Origin: Hemerocallis citrina
Taxonomy: Eukaryota; Streptophyta; Magnoliopsida; Asparagales; Asphodelaceae
DNA length: 64,000 nt
Assembly (NCBI GenBank): GCA_017893485.1
Contig: CM030360.1
Coordinates: forward strand, 10,900,597-10,964,596
Reading direction: 5' to 3'
The position numbers were made by a program, and so were the translations under genes. Below are positions 1 to 14,706 of the stretch, in pieces; the first letter of the stretch is position 1; each line of letters opens with the position of its first letter. Under the pieces are notes generated by a model. That model did no database searches. It had not been told where the DNA came from and saw only the letters and a list, made by a program, of their open reading frames with translations.

Positions 1-1070
<1,070 letters not shown>

Positions 1071-1318
1071 TTAAATAAATGAAAGAGTTGTTTTTGGGTA
1101 TTTGAATTTGAGTTTTGGGGGAAACTTTTGGGGAAAAAAATGTGTTTTGTAAGGTTAAATCTGGGCCTTTGATTTTTGGTGGGATTGAAGGAGAGCCACT
1201 TGATAGCTTTCTTTGTGTTTTATTATATAGATTACAAATAAGAACATCATGAGACACATCTCTAAGTATCTAGTAAATTTCATAAAATATCTAGTTCCAT
1301 ACAAAAAAAATTAGTACG

Positions 1319-1933
1319 TGATAATGGTAAAAATTACAGCAAGATCAGGGTCGTACGATTCAAGCTAGCACGGATCTTAAAGCTTCTATAGGAAGATTAA
1401 CAGTAACGGGTCTTTCTAATATATCTGGGTCTTCTTCAGGATCATTAACAAGGCATGGGCAAGCGATGGGCCCACCAAGCGAGACACCGAGCCCATGAGG
1501 GTTGTAAGTCAAATCTCTTGTCCCCACCAAGAGAGTAACCAACTTTATCTCTTAAGGAGGAGAATCTATAGAAGATAACTGATTTATATCAATCTCCTAA
1601 CTATTTTTCATGCCTAAAAAATACCCTCCCAACTCCCTCAGTAAGAAGGTAATCGGAACTCTCTCTCAAACTCTCTTTCTCTCCCTGCTTCTGGCTTGAC
1701 CGTCGGAGGGTCTGTTGTTGAGGCCAACACCGGCATTTCAGGATTTTTTCAGGTCCATTGGCCACATCAGCAACCGTCGAATTCAGATCAGGGTATTCTT
1801 TCAACGATCCAAATCCAACATCATTAGCTCTAACCACATTTTAAGGCAATGATCAAATGTCAGATCTTTAGTAGTTTCCTTCAAAATATAAACTCATTAT
1901 CTATTTGCTCCCACACCAAAATAAGCAGCAACA
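1319..1933 (+). mobile_element. solo LTR 1, gypsy (Tat-like) type
   Basis: A 615-bp segment starts TGATAATGG and ends CAGCAACA, and it is a divergent copy of the segment at 5497-6109. The flanking 5-mers are GTACG (1314-1318) and TTACG (1934-1938), so it reads as a solo LTR with one change in its target duplication. The block with the word GAGCGTCGGAGG in its sister copy, and the end CCACACCAAAATAAGCAGCA, resemble Tat-lineage LTRs. The Tat element at 56-63 kb has a very similar LTR end. Orientation is taken from the TATA box in the sister copy. Confidence 0.7.
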
Positions 1934-2449
1934 TTACGATTCAAAAATTAGCTTAATAAAAATGTAACACAAGCCTCACAATCAAGTTTCTTTAAAAAAA
2001 TAAAGAAATACAACCATTATAGTTTCTACTCAAGAACTATACTGTGTTTCATTTTGGAATGATAGAACAGTTAAATCAATTGTGGTTTTTCGAATCATCA
2101 AAATTGGAATGAAACATAAATCCATAAAAGAGATATATCATCAAAATTGGAATGATATAAACATTAGTAACACATCGACAAGTTTTCACATATTCCATTG
2201 GAATAATTAGATGAAATTCTCTATGGCTCCAATTGGATTCTAAATTTCAAAACAAATAGGATGTTAAAGCTTTTGGCTCAATAGCTTTTAACCTTATTTC
2301 CCTCACAGTTTTGATAATTAGATTATTTCGAAGTCTCTTAGTAAGAGCATTACCCATACTTTGTCTCAATTGTACTTTATCTATGAGGAAGTTCAAGTAG
2401 ATTTTTTTAGCCTTAATATACTTCTCTTACCATTATAGAATGAGTTATG

Positions 2450-4670
2450 AGCTACAGTGTATTATAACTTGATAGTCGCAGAACAAATTAGAGGGTTTAT
2501 TTTAAACTTCTCAATGGATGACCAGCAACAAATCCTTCAATCCGCTCAATCTCTTTTCTTGCGGAGGTTAACACATAAAGGTCTGATTTCATGGCTGAGA
2601 GCACGATGTCTGTTTGCCTTTTGATCTCCATAATACATCTGCTCATTCTAATGTAGACACATGTCCACTAATTTTTTGACTTTTACTAAATTCTGAGCAC
2701 CATAATGCATCAGAACATCCTTTCAACCCAGAAGAATGATTAGAGTTGCACAAAGCATACTCTTGAATACTCTTAGGTGTCTCATTAGCCTCTTAAGAAC
2801 ACTCTAATGTGTATTAATAGGATTACTAGTGAACTTGCAGATCATACCTGCCTCAAAATATATGTCTGGTCTAGTGCATATCATTATATACATGAGACTT
2901 TCAATAAGTTTAGAATGATCTATCTGTCTCACAGTTGCATCATCATTAGGTGTCAACCTTTCATCATAATCATAAAGTGTTTCAAAACGCACACACTTTC
3001 AATCAATATATCCCCACTTTTGGAACACAATATTCATTTAATGAGTTTGATTAAGGGTTATCCCTTGCCTACCGAAACTCACACTTATGCGTATTATATG
3101 TCCACAACACCTAGATAATTTATTTTGAATTCTTTAGATAGCATAGTTTTAACTTTATTTATAATAGAGTGGTTACATCCAACAACAAGCATGTCAACAA
3201 TAAAAAAGTAAATGATCGCCATTATATTTGACGGACCACGATGTTAAAGGCGTTGATCTTAATTACTTGATTCAAAACCTAGACTCTTCAAGAAATTTGT
3301 CAAATTATTTATGTGTCAGCTTTAATACATGTTTTAAAACATACAATGATTTTATCAGTTTGCAAATCTTGTTCACTAAACTCTTCAGTACAAAACTTTC
3401 AAGTCATTAGAAAATATTTCAATAGGAAATTGTTTACAACATGTTTAATGAATAACAATGTTTTCAATAGATGTAAGGGCAAGAAGAATCATTTTTGTAG
3501 CAATATGACAAAAATGTGGGTATACATTGAACCATTCAACTCCACTAATCTCAGTTAATCATTTAGCTACTAAATGTGCATTAAAATTGCTACTGAACAA
3601 TAAAAATTAAGTTTCTTCTACAAAACTTTTACTTACTATAGTTTTAGCCCCTTTCGGTAAATCAACTAATTTTAAGTATTATTATGTAACAATAAATCAA
3701 TTTCATCATCTACTAAAGAAATTTCTTGGCTCATTTGTCATAGAAGTGTTAGTGGCAGTAATACTTGTTCTATATTTCAACTATGAATCATTAACCGTGT
3801 TCATAGAAATAAATAACGTTATGACTTTATCTTTGACAAACACATCCTCAAAGAACTTTGCATGTTAAGATTCTATTATCAATATGTGGTTGATCCAAAA
3901 CTGTCCACAACACTGCATTCTGCACTTTCTGAGTACACACAAATATTCGTTCAACGTCCTACTTTATGCCTTCTAAGGTCAAGTACTCTTACTAATGAAG
4001 CACAGCCCATGTTTTTACTTAACAAAATTATGTGTGCTTTTATGCCATAATTCACAAGGTATAAGTAATTTAGTGTGTAGTAACATTTTATAAATATGAT
4101 TAACAATACAACATCATCCACAATTACACAAAGTCAAAATAACAGTCAATAACATTGAATTCAACATTTCACTAAGTGTTTGATTCTAACTTGATTAATA
4201 CCGTTTGACTGTTGTAAATGGAGTGCACTAATTTCAAAGATTATAACAAGTATAAAATTCTCTAGCAATTATTAATACATATTCACCACCTCTATCAAGT
4301 ATAAACCCTTTGATGTTAGTATTTAAGTCGATTTCAAATTGTGCTTCTTACCTCATATATATGAAAAAACTACAATAATCATTTATAGAATGATTAAATA
4401 CTTCTGACCTACTCTAGTCTCATCTAGTCACATAGATAATGAGATCACAAATATCAGAATGTATTAACAGAAAATATTGTGTACTCCAAGAAACCATACT
4501 AAAAGGTTTTCCAGTGATCATAGTTTGAGCACAAATTTCACATTTGTCATATTTTAATAAAGTGTCATTTAGCAAAATTATGAGTTTTAGCAAGGACAAA
4601 CAATTTAATATATAATTCACATGTCCTAGCCAATTATGTCGTGTTTAAGGACTACACAAATTAGAACTAC
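2450..4670 (-). pseudogene. decayed Ty1/copia pol (integrase, RT, RNase H)
   Basis: Minus-strand remnant of a copia polyprotein, full of stops and frameshifts. Read from high to low coordinates, about 4660-4420 is the zinc-binding/GAG-pre-integrase part, with CEICAQTMITGKPF followed by LIHSDICDL. About 4350-4200 is the integrase core, with LDRGGEY and a decayed follow-on. About 3850-3780 matches the linker after integrase (EDVFVKDKV). About 3260-2800 is RT, with VDMLVVG in place of the usual VDDML(I/V)(A/V)G, then LSKEF, and TRPDIYF at 2804-2992. About 2790-2450 is RNase H, with a SDA-W core and LWRSKGKQTSC. The order integrase-RT-RNase H is diagnostic of copia. Its own LTRs were not found: the two LTRs nearby are of gypsy type and in the other orientation. 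It cannot be functional. Confidence 0.8.
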
Positions 4671-5496
4671 CATTAAATCAATAGCTTCGTTTGTTAAACT
4701 CAACTTGCACCTGTCATTGACTATATAGACACATTGTAAGATAATAATTAATAGGAATTAATACAAAATTGTTCTACCACATGTCACAAAACCATTTGCT
4801 TTCTCTCATGTTTCTAACAATGTCCAATTGCTCAAACTCTTTAAGCGAAGAGTTCTTTCCTTTATTTGTTCTTCGTCATCTTCAAATAGCTAAACGAGAT
4901 AATGAATAATATGTGATAATTCAAATTTGGAAACACAGTACAATAAATCAGAAAGAAAAAAATGTAACAAATTGAGTCACATCCTCCAATATGGAATGCT
5001 CCCACCTAAGTTATGGACATTTGTCACAGGACTTATACATCAATCTTTATCAGAGAAGCAAATATATATTTCACACAAACTCCAAATGGAGAGTTAGCCA
5101 CTATGCTTATACACACAGTATGAGACGAATTTTTATCAGAGTGACTTCCTCCAAAATGAGACACTCAAAAAATATCTTCAAGATGTTGGCGGCAAATGTG
5201 GATTCAAGGTGGATGGTTTGGATATTCTTATGCCCAGAAAAGTACACATTACTAACTCATAGTATGAATTGTTCGCTTAGTTCGGAGATTTGGAGCGAAG
5301 ATAACAAGCTGTTGATATTCTTGTGTAGAAATATCCACTAAAGAAGCAGCCTCCAACAAAGGGCATGTGGAAAAAACATGTAGGGGAGACATAAAAAAAC
5401 GTGTTCAAGATGTATGGTTTGAAGAGCTTGAAACCCAAGAAAGTCTTCCTTGATAGAGTTAAGAGTAGTGGCCTCCTTTGAGTCAGAGATGAATTA

Positions 5497-6109
5497 TGGT
5501 AATGGTAAAAATCGCAGCAAATCAATGCAGTATGATTCCAGCACAGATCTTGAATCTTTTCCATGCAAATTAACAGTAATTGGCCTCCCTAACAGGTCAA
5601 GGCATCCTCTAGGCTCACTAACAAGATATGGGCCGCATACAAGTCCATCAAAAGCAACTAGGCCCACTAGGAGAGACTTCCAGCCCATCAGGACTGTAAG
5701 TCACATTTGTTATGCCCAACGAGAGAGTAATCGATTCTATCTCTTCAAGGGGGGAATGTATAGAAGATAACATATTTCAATCTTCTAACCAATTCTCAGT
5801 TGTATAAATACCCTCCACCTCCCTCAGTCAGGGGTAATCAATTTTTTCTGGTCTTAAACTCTTTTCCTCTCTTTGGTTCTTTTTTGAGCGTCGGAGGATC
5901 TGTCGTCGGGGCCAACCCCGGTATTTCAGGATTTTTTACAGGTCCATCGGCCACGTTAGCTACTGTCAGATCCCGATCCATGTGCTTCTTCAAATCTCGG
6001 GAGATCTAACTACTTTTCACGACGACGATCAAAGATCAGATCTTTAGTAGTTTCCTTCAAAATTTAAACTCACCATCTGTTTTCTCCCACACCAAAATAA
6101 GTAGCAACA
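5497..6109 (+). mobile_element. solo LTR 2, gypsy (Tat-like) type
   Basis: A 613-bp copy of solo LTR 1, starting TGGTAATGG and ending GTAGCAACA. The flanking 5-mers are AATTA (5492-5496) and AGTTA (6110-6114), one mismatch apart. The two LTRs could be mistaken for the ends of one 4.8-kb element. However, there is no primer-binding site after LTR 1 or polypurine tract before LTR 2, the DNA between them is minus-strand copia pol, and each copy has its own near-matching duplication. Two solo LTRs is the better reading. Confidence 0.7.
5803..5810 (+). promoter_or_regulatory. TATA box of solo LTR 2
   Basis: TATAAATA on the plus strand, about two thirds of the way in from the LTR start, followed by a pyrimidine-rich leader. 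It sets the orientation of both sister LTRs. In LTR 1 the matching site (about 1613-1622) has decayed. Confidence 0.5.
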
Positions 6110-7279
6110 AGTTAGATTAGGGATAAATCATGCAATGGAGTTAGAGATGGCAGCCAAAATCGAAGAGGTGAAGTACAGAGGGTGGCGACGGATTGGCCGG
6201 AGAGGAATGAAGGTGAAGGCATCGAAGTCGACATTGGATTTGAGGAGGCTAAGGAAGGGGGCTGGAGTGGAGGAGGATGATTTGGGATGCCACCAAATTG
6301 TTCGTATCGGAGAGGTCGGGATTGGGGATGGATCGTCAATGCGGCGTCACGTGGGGGAGAGGACGCATGTGCGTACGGCCTTTTTGATGGGGATCAAACA
6401 CAGGATGTCGTGGATGATGGGTTCGGGGAGGGAGGTTAAGGTTTTAGGTGCCACCATCATCATCTCCGTTTCAATGAATCAGCAGTGAAGCCAAATAGCT
6501 GGAGGGCCCAAAACACGATAACAAAAAAAAAAAAAATCTTCTTATCAATCAGTTTTTTATTGTTTTGGGATTGAGGTATTTGGTATCCTCCCCTCTAGAG
6601 GTGGGTGATAGTTTGTTTTAATGCGTATGATAATAAATTTTGAGCTACGGCTACCTCTTGGGGATAAAATAAAGTCATATGATATAAAGAACAAGTTCTT
6701 CCATGGCAAAGGCTATAAAATTACAACATAGATCAACACATCTTTTATATACTAAAAAAGTTTGATAAATATAATTTTATTGATAGTATGAAATATAACG
6801 TTTTCTATATATGTAATCAAACAATCATTCATCCATCAATTCTTCATACAATTTGTGCGATCTTTTTATAAGCTTCATGTTGAAAATATTCTCACAGTAA
6901 TAATATTATATGTATTAACCCTCAAGTAAAATAAAATATTGCTTCATAATTAGAAATATTAAATAGTAAAAAAAACACAAATAAAGAGAACAATTCAAGA
7001 AGCAAATTAAACTGGAATTTCCCCATTTCTAAACAATGCAATGACCCCTACAAATAAAAATATAAAAGAGAGGAGGAATTAATCAAGAAGCAACAACAAA
7101 TAATCGAGTAATACATTTGGGATTGTAGCTTTCATTTCCGTTTTTACTCTCTTTTAGTTTGAATATGAAATTATAGACCAAGATCTTTTGTCTAAGATCC
7201 AAAGACTTGAGTCTTGACCAATGAGCCAAAACCACAATATGTCCTGCTATGGACTACAACATTTTCTTAAAGTCCAGTG
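6110..7279. other. non-coding flank, no recognisable gene
   Basis: An open frame at 6135-6488 (plus) encodes a basic, low-complexity protein I do not recognise. An overlapping frame on the minus strand is equally open, so both may be chance. An A-run of about 13 lies near 6523-6535. The rest, to the CACTA terminus, is AT-rich with no feature I can name. Confidence 0.4.
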
Positions 7280-7900
7280 CACTACAAACTGCACGAGCTT
7301 TACCGGCAGTTTTTTTGGGCTATCCCGGCGTCTATAAACGATGGGATACACCATAGCGACGTTTCTGGAAACGCCCCCGAAAACTCCGCTGTAGCAAGCG
7401 TCGGGACATATATAAGGTCTATTCCGGCGTTTTTTAGCACCGCCGCTATAGCCTATATCTATCCCAGCGTTTAATTGAAAAAATGCCGGTATAGAGCTTT
7501 TTCCAGGGAAAAAGGAAAAGGGTTCTATCCCGGCGTTTTGAGCAAAAACGTCGGGATAGGGTTTTTTTTTTTGAAAAGCACCCTATCCCAGATTTTTTGT
7601 CGAAAATGCCGGGCTAGGTGGGTATTTTTTTTATAAAAAAGTTGAATTTTAAAACAAGGTTTAATAAAAAATTACCCTACATTAAATAAAATTTCATATA
7701 TATGTTATAAAACAACATAGAACTCCTCAATCCCACTCACTAACAATAACAACAATCACAACAACTAAAAACAACAAGGCTGACATATATTAGAACTTAG
7801 CACACATATATCAGAACTTAGAACACATATATACAAGTGACTTATAAACAACACACAAACAAAATTAATGAAGGAAGACAAGTGTTGGTGACACAAGCCT
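7280..7900 (+). mobile_element. CACTA (En/Spm) element terminus, copy 1
   Basis: The sequence starts CACTACAAACTGCACGAG, preceded by GTG (7277-7279) as a possible 3-bp target duplication. The next ~350 bp hold many short subterminal repeats around CCGGCGTTT/CGCCGCTATA in both orientations, as CACTA ends do. The interior to about 7860 matches the second copy at 54529 (shared words such as CATATATATGTTATAAAACA). No transposase is visible. The inner boundary near 7900, where GC-rich LTR leader sequence begins, is approximate. Confidence 0.75.
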
Positions 7901-10900
7901 GCATACCTTTCTGAGACAACCTCCGAGGGAAAACTTCCTCCTCCTGCAAACTTCGAGCGCCGTCGACTCCACTCCCGCTGCCATTGCTTAACCTCCGTCT
8001 CCTCACATCCTATTCCTCCTCCTCATCGAACCCCTTCGACACCTCCAGTCGACCCTCGAGCTCCAGCGACCACCACGCTCTCGAAGCCAGCGCCCGCCAC
8101 CCCTTGACGCCGCTGTAGCACAGAACTCGTCGTCATCCTCCTCACCTCGTTAAGCTCGTCTCACTGCCATTACCATCGCCCTTCATCTTCAACCTCCAGC
8201 ACTGAGCCCTTTGCCTTGCCGAGGTCTGCTTCCGCCCCAGTTGCCTCCTCGAGGCACCCCGACGCTACCTCCCCTGTGCTCCGTCGTCGAAAGCCCTGCC
8301 CTGTTCTTCTCGCCGCTCCCCTGTTTCTTCGAGCCTCCCTCGACTAGAGCTCCAACCACCCCTATCCACCGCAACACTCATCATCTTCCTCTCAGCGCCT
8401 CCTGCTCGAGCGCCTCCTCTTCCGTCGACCTTGTCAGCACTCCCAGACTCCTCGCTGCTCGTCGACAACCTGTGCAATGCCGTCGTCGATTCTCCCTCGC
8501 CCTGAGTGCGCTGCCTGCCCCGCCAGTCTCATCCTTGTCCTCCGCCACAACGCGCCACCCAAAGCTCACCTTCTTTTGCTGCCCTGCCTTCACCCCGAGT
8601 TCGACCTCCAGTCGCAACCATCGCCATCTCACCATCACCCTCGCCGCCTGAGCTTCGTTCCCATCGTAGCAACCACCGTACCTCCGAGCGCCCACAACAG
8701 CTGCTGCAGCCAGTCGTCAGCCACTTCCTATCACAGAGCACCCCTTGCTCTGTTTGTGATTAATTCGACCCCAGCCGTCCGATCGTCGTTCATCACAATC
8801 ACGATCATCATCTTCTTGATCAGCTGATCTCAGTCATTCATCATCATCGTCATCATCAAGCTAGTTGATCTTGGCTGTCCGATCTCCCTTGATCATTGAT
8901 ATCATGATCACTTCTTGATCCGTTGATCTTGGCCGTTGGATTTGCATTGATCATCATCACCATCATCATCATCATCATCAAGATCTTGATCTCGACCGTT
9001 GGATCTCTTTTGATCATCGCGATCGTGATCATCATCTTGATCTTGATCTTCGATCTCAACCGTCCGATCATCTGATCTTGATCCCCATCAAGATCCATGC
9101 CGATCGTGATCATCATGATCGTTTGCTCATCACCGTGTCACCGGGATTCTGATCCCGTTATTCTTCGCACTTTCGGATCTAATCATCATCTAAAGGCAAG
9201 TCCACTTGAACTCGTTTGATTTCTAGTTCAAGTTTATTGATCTCCGCAAGTAGTTCTCTTTCGATTATCGTAATACTGCATTATGTACCTTCCGTTGGGG
9301 ATATCGAGGGTTTACACGAGCTAACCCGAAGTATCCTTGACTTCGTGCCAACATCCATTGATTCAAACCCAAGCTTGCATATACACACGATATGAACAAA
9401 TTGACTAGAAACTTGTATATAAAAATGTATAGTGATTGAATACATGTTGATTGATTGAGATCTCATGAATTGAATCATGACATGACAACTTGGCTTGTAC
9501 ACAGTAAAAATCCATCCTAATTGCTGTACTTTAATGTTAATATATTTCATGATACAAGAACATGTTGATGATTCACTTTGATGAATATATCTGATAACTT
9601 TTTATTACTTCTTGCTTCCTGTTCTGTTTTGCACTGAGGTAGCGACCCTGTTACAATAAGAATCAACCAAAACTATATAAAAAGGAATTGTAGCCTAATG
9701 AATCTAGTTTCCAGAACATCTTACGGATCTAGATTTGGATCTGTGAGCTGTGAGATATTACAGTTTTAGTCAGTGCGGGTTTGTATTTCCAGAATTGCAA
9801 TTTAGTTAACATCGACACAACTTTCAGTCAAAACACCATGATAATAGTAGTGTAATGATATTAAACTCCCAGAAACTTAGTAGACATGCTTAGGATTCAT
9901 TTTCTAATTTTTGTAGATTTTTATATTGATTTCACATCTTGATTTTACACATAGAGTTTTGACTGTAAGCTGCTGCCAGAACCCTTAAGCTGTAAAGATT
10001 GGGATAATTGACCTAGTTATAGTCAGAATCAATTGAAACTTACTGAATATGAATTGTATCCCCATATGTCTAGTTTACAGCCCTATTGACGGAATCGAAT
10101 TTCGAGTTATAGTTTGTGAGTTATTGCTGTTTTAGTACTGCTGTGTCTGGTTTTTTCATATTAACAATTACATATATATTATCATGCATTGCATCATTTT
10201 GTTGCATCTTATCATCACCTTGACACTCTTATACACATTGCATGACCATGAATGATTTAATAAAATATTAACAATCCGGGGTAATAAGGGTTGACTTAGT
10301 AGTGGATAATCTCAGAATATGTACTCGGTAAGGCCTTATCGTTATATTGTATTGTCGTGGAAGGAGGAGTATCGATTGTGAATTATTGATTGTTAATTGT
10401 TGATTGTGAATTATTGTCATTGATGCCAAGTACACGCTCTGTAGATCCCACGACTATGTCTAAAACGTACACTATTTTGTATGCACCGAACCTGTGGTAT
10501 GGGACACAGTAGTACGTGCATTAGTTAGTTAAATACTAATAGACTAGATCGACACTTGCATCCTTGAATCATGACTATTGACATTGACATTGTTTATCGA
10601 TTATTGTTATTGAAAATGGCATTGTTAAATCTAGATTTTTCATCAGTCCCTATTATTGCTTCTGGATTTTGGTCTTGCTTCATATTCCTTGGTGTACCAT
10701 ATTCCTTTACTCTATGATTTTCACTACTTGCTGTCTGTACTTGCTCTAACGGACTTTTTTTCCCACTCTAGTTGATCCAACCACAGGTGCGCAAGGAGAA
10801 TTTCCAGAAGGCATTTGTGAGCAGTTCTTTTAGGATTGGAGCAGGAGCTTGCTTTGCAATAAATTATCTTTTTCCATGTTATTCTTATATCGCATTGTTA

Positions 10901-11158
10901 CTTTTGTTGAACTTTGTATCCCGGGCTTTTTTGACCCGTATTTGTTGTTTATTTCCCGTTGTTGGTTATTATGTTGGACTACTGCATGTTTATTAATCTA
11001 GTATCTAATTATGTAATTATGTTTTTATGCGTGGTTGTGATTATTTCCTTTCATGTTGTTGAGTTAAGATTGGTACAGCTTATGGATGATGTTAAAATCA
11101 TTCACTGGGCCTTCGTCACGGACTCGTATTCCCGTATTTTGGGAAGCGGGGTGTGAAA
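7900..11158 (+). mobile_element. partial LTR of the element II family, plus orientation
   Basis: From about 8830 onward this is the reverse complement of the element II LTRs at 15575-18330 and 20637 onward. It shares the GATC/ATCATC-rich block at 8830-9130, the region near 9140-9370 and the LTR end at 11141-11156 (GGGAAGCGGGGTGTGA, where relatives end GGGGCGTGACA). The GC-rich 7.9-8.8 kb part, with many overlapping Pro/Ser-rich open frames on both strands, corresponds to the transcribed leader of those LTRs and is not a host gene. The LTR start was not found, so this copy is truncated on its left. Confidence 0.7.
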
Positions 11159-11472
11159 CCTGCACTAGAAAACTTTGGGCACGACGCAATGCTATAAAAC
11201 AACGATTCTCTTACTTTAGCAAACACAAACTTGAATGCACAATAAAGTGTAAAAGAGTGACTATCTTAAACATGACAGTGTATGATATGACTTAATGCCT
11301 AATGCATATGTTATAGTACGATGACACTAATGCAAACTTGTTCAGATTCTATGTATCACATTCTACATAGGTCCGATGGCAAGCCCTTACTCCACATAAT
11401 AGGATTTAATCCCCCACTATGAATATTCTACTGCGGTAACAAAAGCAAGTTTTACGCATTCCACGATTACGA
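11159..11472 (-). mobile_element. left fragment of LTR III copy 1
   Basis: This is the left piece of an older LTR into which element I inserted. Words such as ACATAGGTCCGATGGCAAGC recur in near-identical form in the solo LTR at about 32120, and TACTCCACATAATAGG recurs at about 50792. The reading resumes after element I at 41282. Confidence 0.6.
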
Positions 11473-14400
11473 TGTCATGCCCCGCTTCCCAAAAGAATAT
11501 GGAATACAGTACGCGAATAAGCCCAGCGAATAGTTTTTACCATCCATAAGTTGTACGGACCTGCTTGACTCATTATAACAGTGAATATAACAGTGTACTC
11601 CAACCAGGCATGCAAAAACAATCATAACTCAACAGTTGCATCAATAATAAATGTTCCAACAAATACTAGATCTGAAACAAAACAATAATCCTGGGACAAT
11701 AAATCCAAATTCAAGTCTCAATACAGTTCATGAAATAAAATAGTTTATCAAAAAATTTTAAGCAAATTATTTCCAATTGCGCAACTCAAAACTTTTGCTC
11801 ACCAATTCCAGTACGCAATTGGTCAGGAAAAACCTGCTCATATAGCAATTACAAGGAAAATAGGGAAAACAGGAAAACATATCGCATGTCAGATGCAAGT
11901 CCGGGCCGCAAGCAATACAAGTAGGAAAATGAAGGGAAAAACTAAACTAAAAATGTAATACTAATATGGAGATGGTAGCAAATATAACAGTCTACAAATA
12001 ACAGTAAGCAGTGTAGTGATAAGAGGAGAAGCATAACAATAACAGAAAGGATCAACAGTAACAGTGTGTCAACGGTAGCAGTAACCAACAGTAACAGTAA
12101 AGTCCAAAGTAACCGTAATAGGATGTGACAATGTAAAAAGTTATTCTTATGTCTAATTTTCATTACTAACTAGGTAGCACTTCATGCCTCCCAGATTTTA
12201 CCACATGGTTACTACATCCAATAATTTCGTTTTAAGATTTTGTAGTGGAACTTCTATAGGGCAATATATTCAGAAAAACAGTAACAGTAGAAGTAATAAC
12301 AAACAGTATCATGGATCATGACCTCATGCATCCAAAGATAAACAGTAGGTACCATAGTAAACAGTGGGGAAACGAGTTCCTTCTGAATATGTATTTCTAT
12401 ATTGTCCACTACTCGATCTTTTCCCTTAAAACCCCCCGCTTTATTTCTTTTATTATTAATAAACATGTGTGAACGAATACAACAGGCTAAAGACATGGCA
12501 AGAATAGAAAATAAGTCTAATATGAAATAGTGATTTCAACGGTTGATAAAAACAACTCATAATGTTCAAAACTACGAAATTTTCAGTTCTGGACAGCAAG
12601 ACACTACTATATCAAATCTGAGATTTCCGTTGTTACAGAACAGAAAACCTAGATCCATTGAAAAATCTAGAAACTAGACTCTCTGTCGATTCTAGCACAT
12701 ATATATAAGTCACATATCAGCCACAGAAACAGGGTCGAAAACAACGTTTAATACAGAAGTTATGTTCAGCCAGAAAATGTAAAATCGCGTTTATAAGCAT
12801 GAAAAGAGTTTAAAATCATCATAATTAAATATGATAAAAATCTAGAAGATTCCCTAATATATCTAGTTTCAAAATATAAAATATCATGAATTTATATTAC
12901 AGATATTATAGTCAACAAAATTGGGAAAACAGATTAATGCAACAAAATCTCGATTCTGAAAGTTCAGACACAACAGTACCAAAACAGAGATAATTCATAA
13001 AATATAATTCGAAATCCAAATCCGTCAAAAGGGTGATATAATAGACAAATAAGTCTACAGTTCATATTTACAAAGTTTTCATAAAAAACGAATAGAATCA
13101 TGTTGAAAATATAATTCTTTACTGAACTGCATGCAATTTGGAAATATATCGACTAGTTTCATAAGTTTGAAATGAGATACAAAAGTCTTTAATTAATTCC
13201 ACAAAAATTAGGGATTTCTCCCAGTCATATCTAAACATACTCAGCAAAATATAGAGTTCAAATTCTACTTTTAAAATCAGTTTTAAAATAATATTTCATA
13301 CAAAATACATATGGTTCAGAATCTGGAATATACGATATGTCTGCAGTAAAACGACAATATCTCATGCATCAAAAATTGAAATTCATATCCGTCGAAAGTT
13401 CAGAAAAGTAGAAAATAAAGGATACAAATCATGTTCAAAACTTATTTATTTTGTTGATGTTAACGGGGTCGAAATTACTGTACAAAATAGGGCAGCAGTA
13501 AAACAAAAGTTCTCTTCGGCATTTTATCAAACTTAACTAAACTGGTCCAACCTAGATGTCATACAGAGCATGGTATATGTGGGTTACTCTAATCAGAAGG
13601 GCATGTGAATAAACGGTTTATAATGAGATTATACATCCAACACACATCTATGCAACAGTCATCTACAACATACGGTGCGCCATAAACAACATACAGTCAA
13701 GATGTCCACTAATCTAATTGTTTTCATGCAACGGGTGTCAATTATTGTAACTACTCATGATCAAGAGATGATGTCAACGGTTAAACTAACAAATATGGAT
13801 CATCATAAGAGTACAAATATTTTTATACTAGATTACTTATGGTATTAACTTGTATGACAAAAAGAATACATACAAGCTACTTGCCTGATATGAAGAGGAC
13901 GGAAACGAAGATGAAAGAATAACGGGAACGAATTCCGAACAGCGAACACAACGAACACAAACAAGAACCGAGAATACCCAACCAAAACACATGTACACAA
14001 AAGCACACGGACACAAAAAGGACAGCAGCCGACGACAGCAAGAGCGGACGGTAGCAACAATCGCAAGGGCGGTGGCCTGGGCGACGCTGCTCGACCACCG
14101 AGAAGACGATGACGACGAAGGCGCGGCGCTGCTGCTGCTCGACGGGGACAGGCGCACGGGGGATCAAGGTCTGCTGTGGGTTGGGGTGCATAGGGGTGCA
14201 ACGAAGAGGGGAGGAGAGGGGTGATCGGGGATGGGTAGTCGGGGGGGTGTCGCCGACGTCAGAGAAGAACGACGACAGCGAAGAGGCAGGGTTTGGAGTA
14301 GGTCGGGGGTAGGAGAGAGAGAGAGGGTGACGGCTAGCGAGAGAGATTTTGTATTAGGGTTTGATAATTAGGGTTATGGTACAATTATGTTGTTTATATA

Positions 14401-14692
14401 GGGACAATATGGGTTTGGGTGAACTGGGTAGTATCCAATAGGGTAAAAAGAATCCAATAAGAGACAATTAGGCCATGAAATAGGTTTAAACAATAGACAA
14501 TATCAAAAATAAATTGTAGGTCAAATAAATGAGAATAAAAAAACTGAATCAATGCAAAATGAATCACAAGGGAGAGAAGAACAACACACCATACAATGAA
14601 AAGAAATTATAATACACCCAGAAATAAAAATAAATAATCAAGAATTTTATTAAATATAATTAAAAATACAAATACGAGCAATAGGGGTTACA
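11473..14692 (-). repeat. 3' LTR of element I (3220 bp)
   Basis: Nearly collinear with 38043-41276. Both copies contain a GC-rich leader with overlapping short open frames (13.84-14.31 kb here), which belongs to the LTR transcript and is not a host gene. AT-rich sequence fills the rest. The many differences between the two LTRs suggest the insertion is not recent; divergence was not computed. Confidence 0.9.
14391..14400 (-). promoter_or_regulatory. TATA box in the 3' LTR of element I
   Basis: The minus strand reads TATATAAACA here, just upstream of the GC-rich leader. The matching site in the 5' LTR, which would drive the element, is at about 40974-40984. Confidence 0.55.
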
Positions 14693-14706
14693 AATCCTAC
14701 CCACCT
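14693..14706 (-). promoter_or_regulatory. polypurine tract of element I
   Basis: The minus strand reads AGGTGGGTAGGATT directly before the 3' LTR. The identical tract lies at the matching place in element II (19569-19582). Confidence 0.8.

Noticed and set aside
1319..6109. A single 4.8-kb LTR retrotransposon
   Set aside because: No primer-binding site or polypurine tract, copia pol inside in the opposite direction, and separate near-matching duplications around each LTR.
8189..8827. Cluster of overlapping Pro/Ser/Arg-rich open frames on both strands, possible GC-rich host gene
   Set aside because: It corresponds to the GC-rich leader part of a long LTR family; similar frames occur at 18.3-18.9 and 28.1-28.7 kb in the sister LTRs with no conserved protein.
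13837..14312. GC-rich open frames on both strands
   Set aside because: The same region lies in the other LTR of element I (40.4-40.9 kb) with frames not conserved; this is LTR leader sequence.
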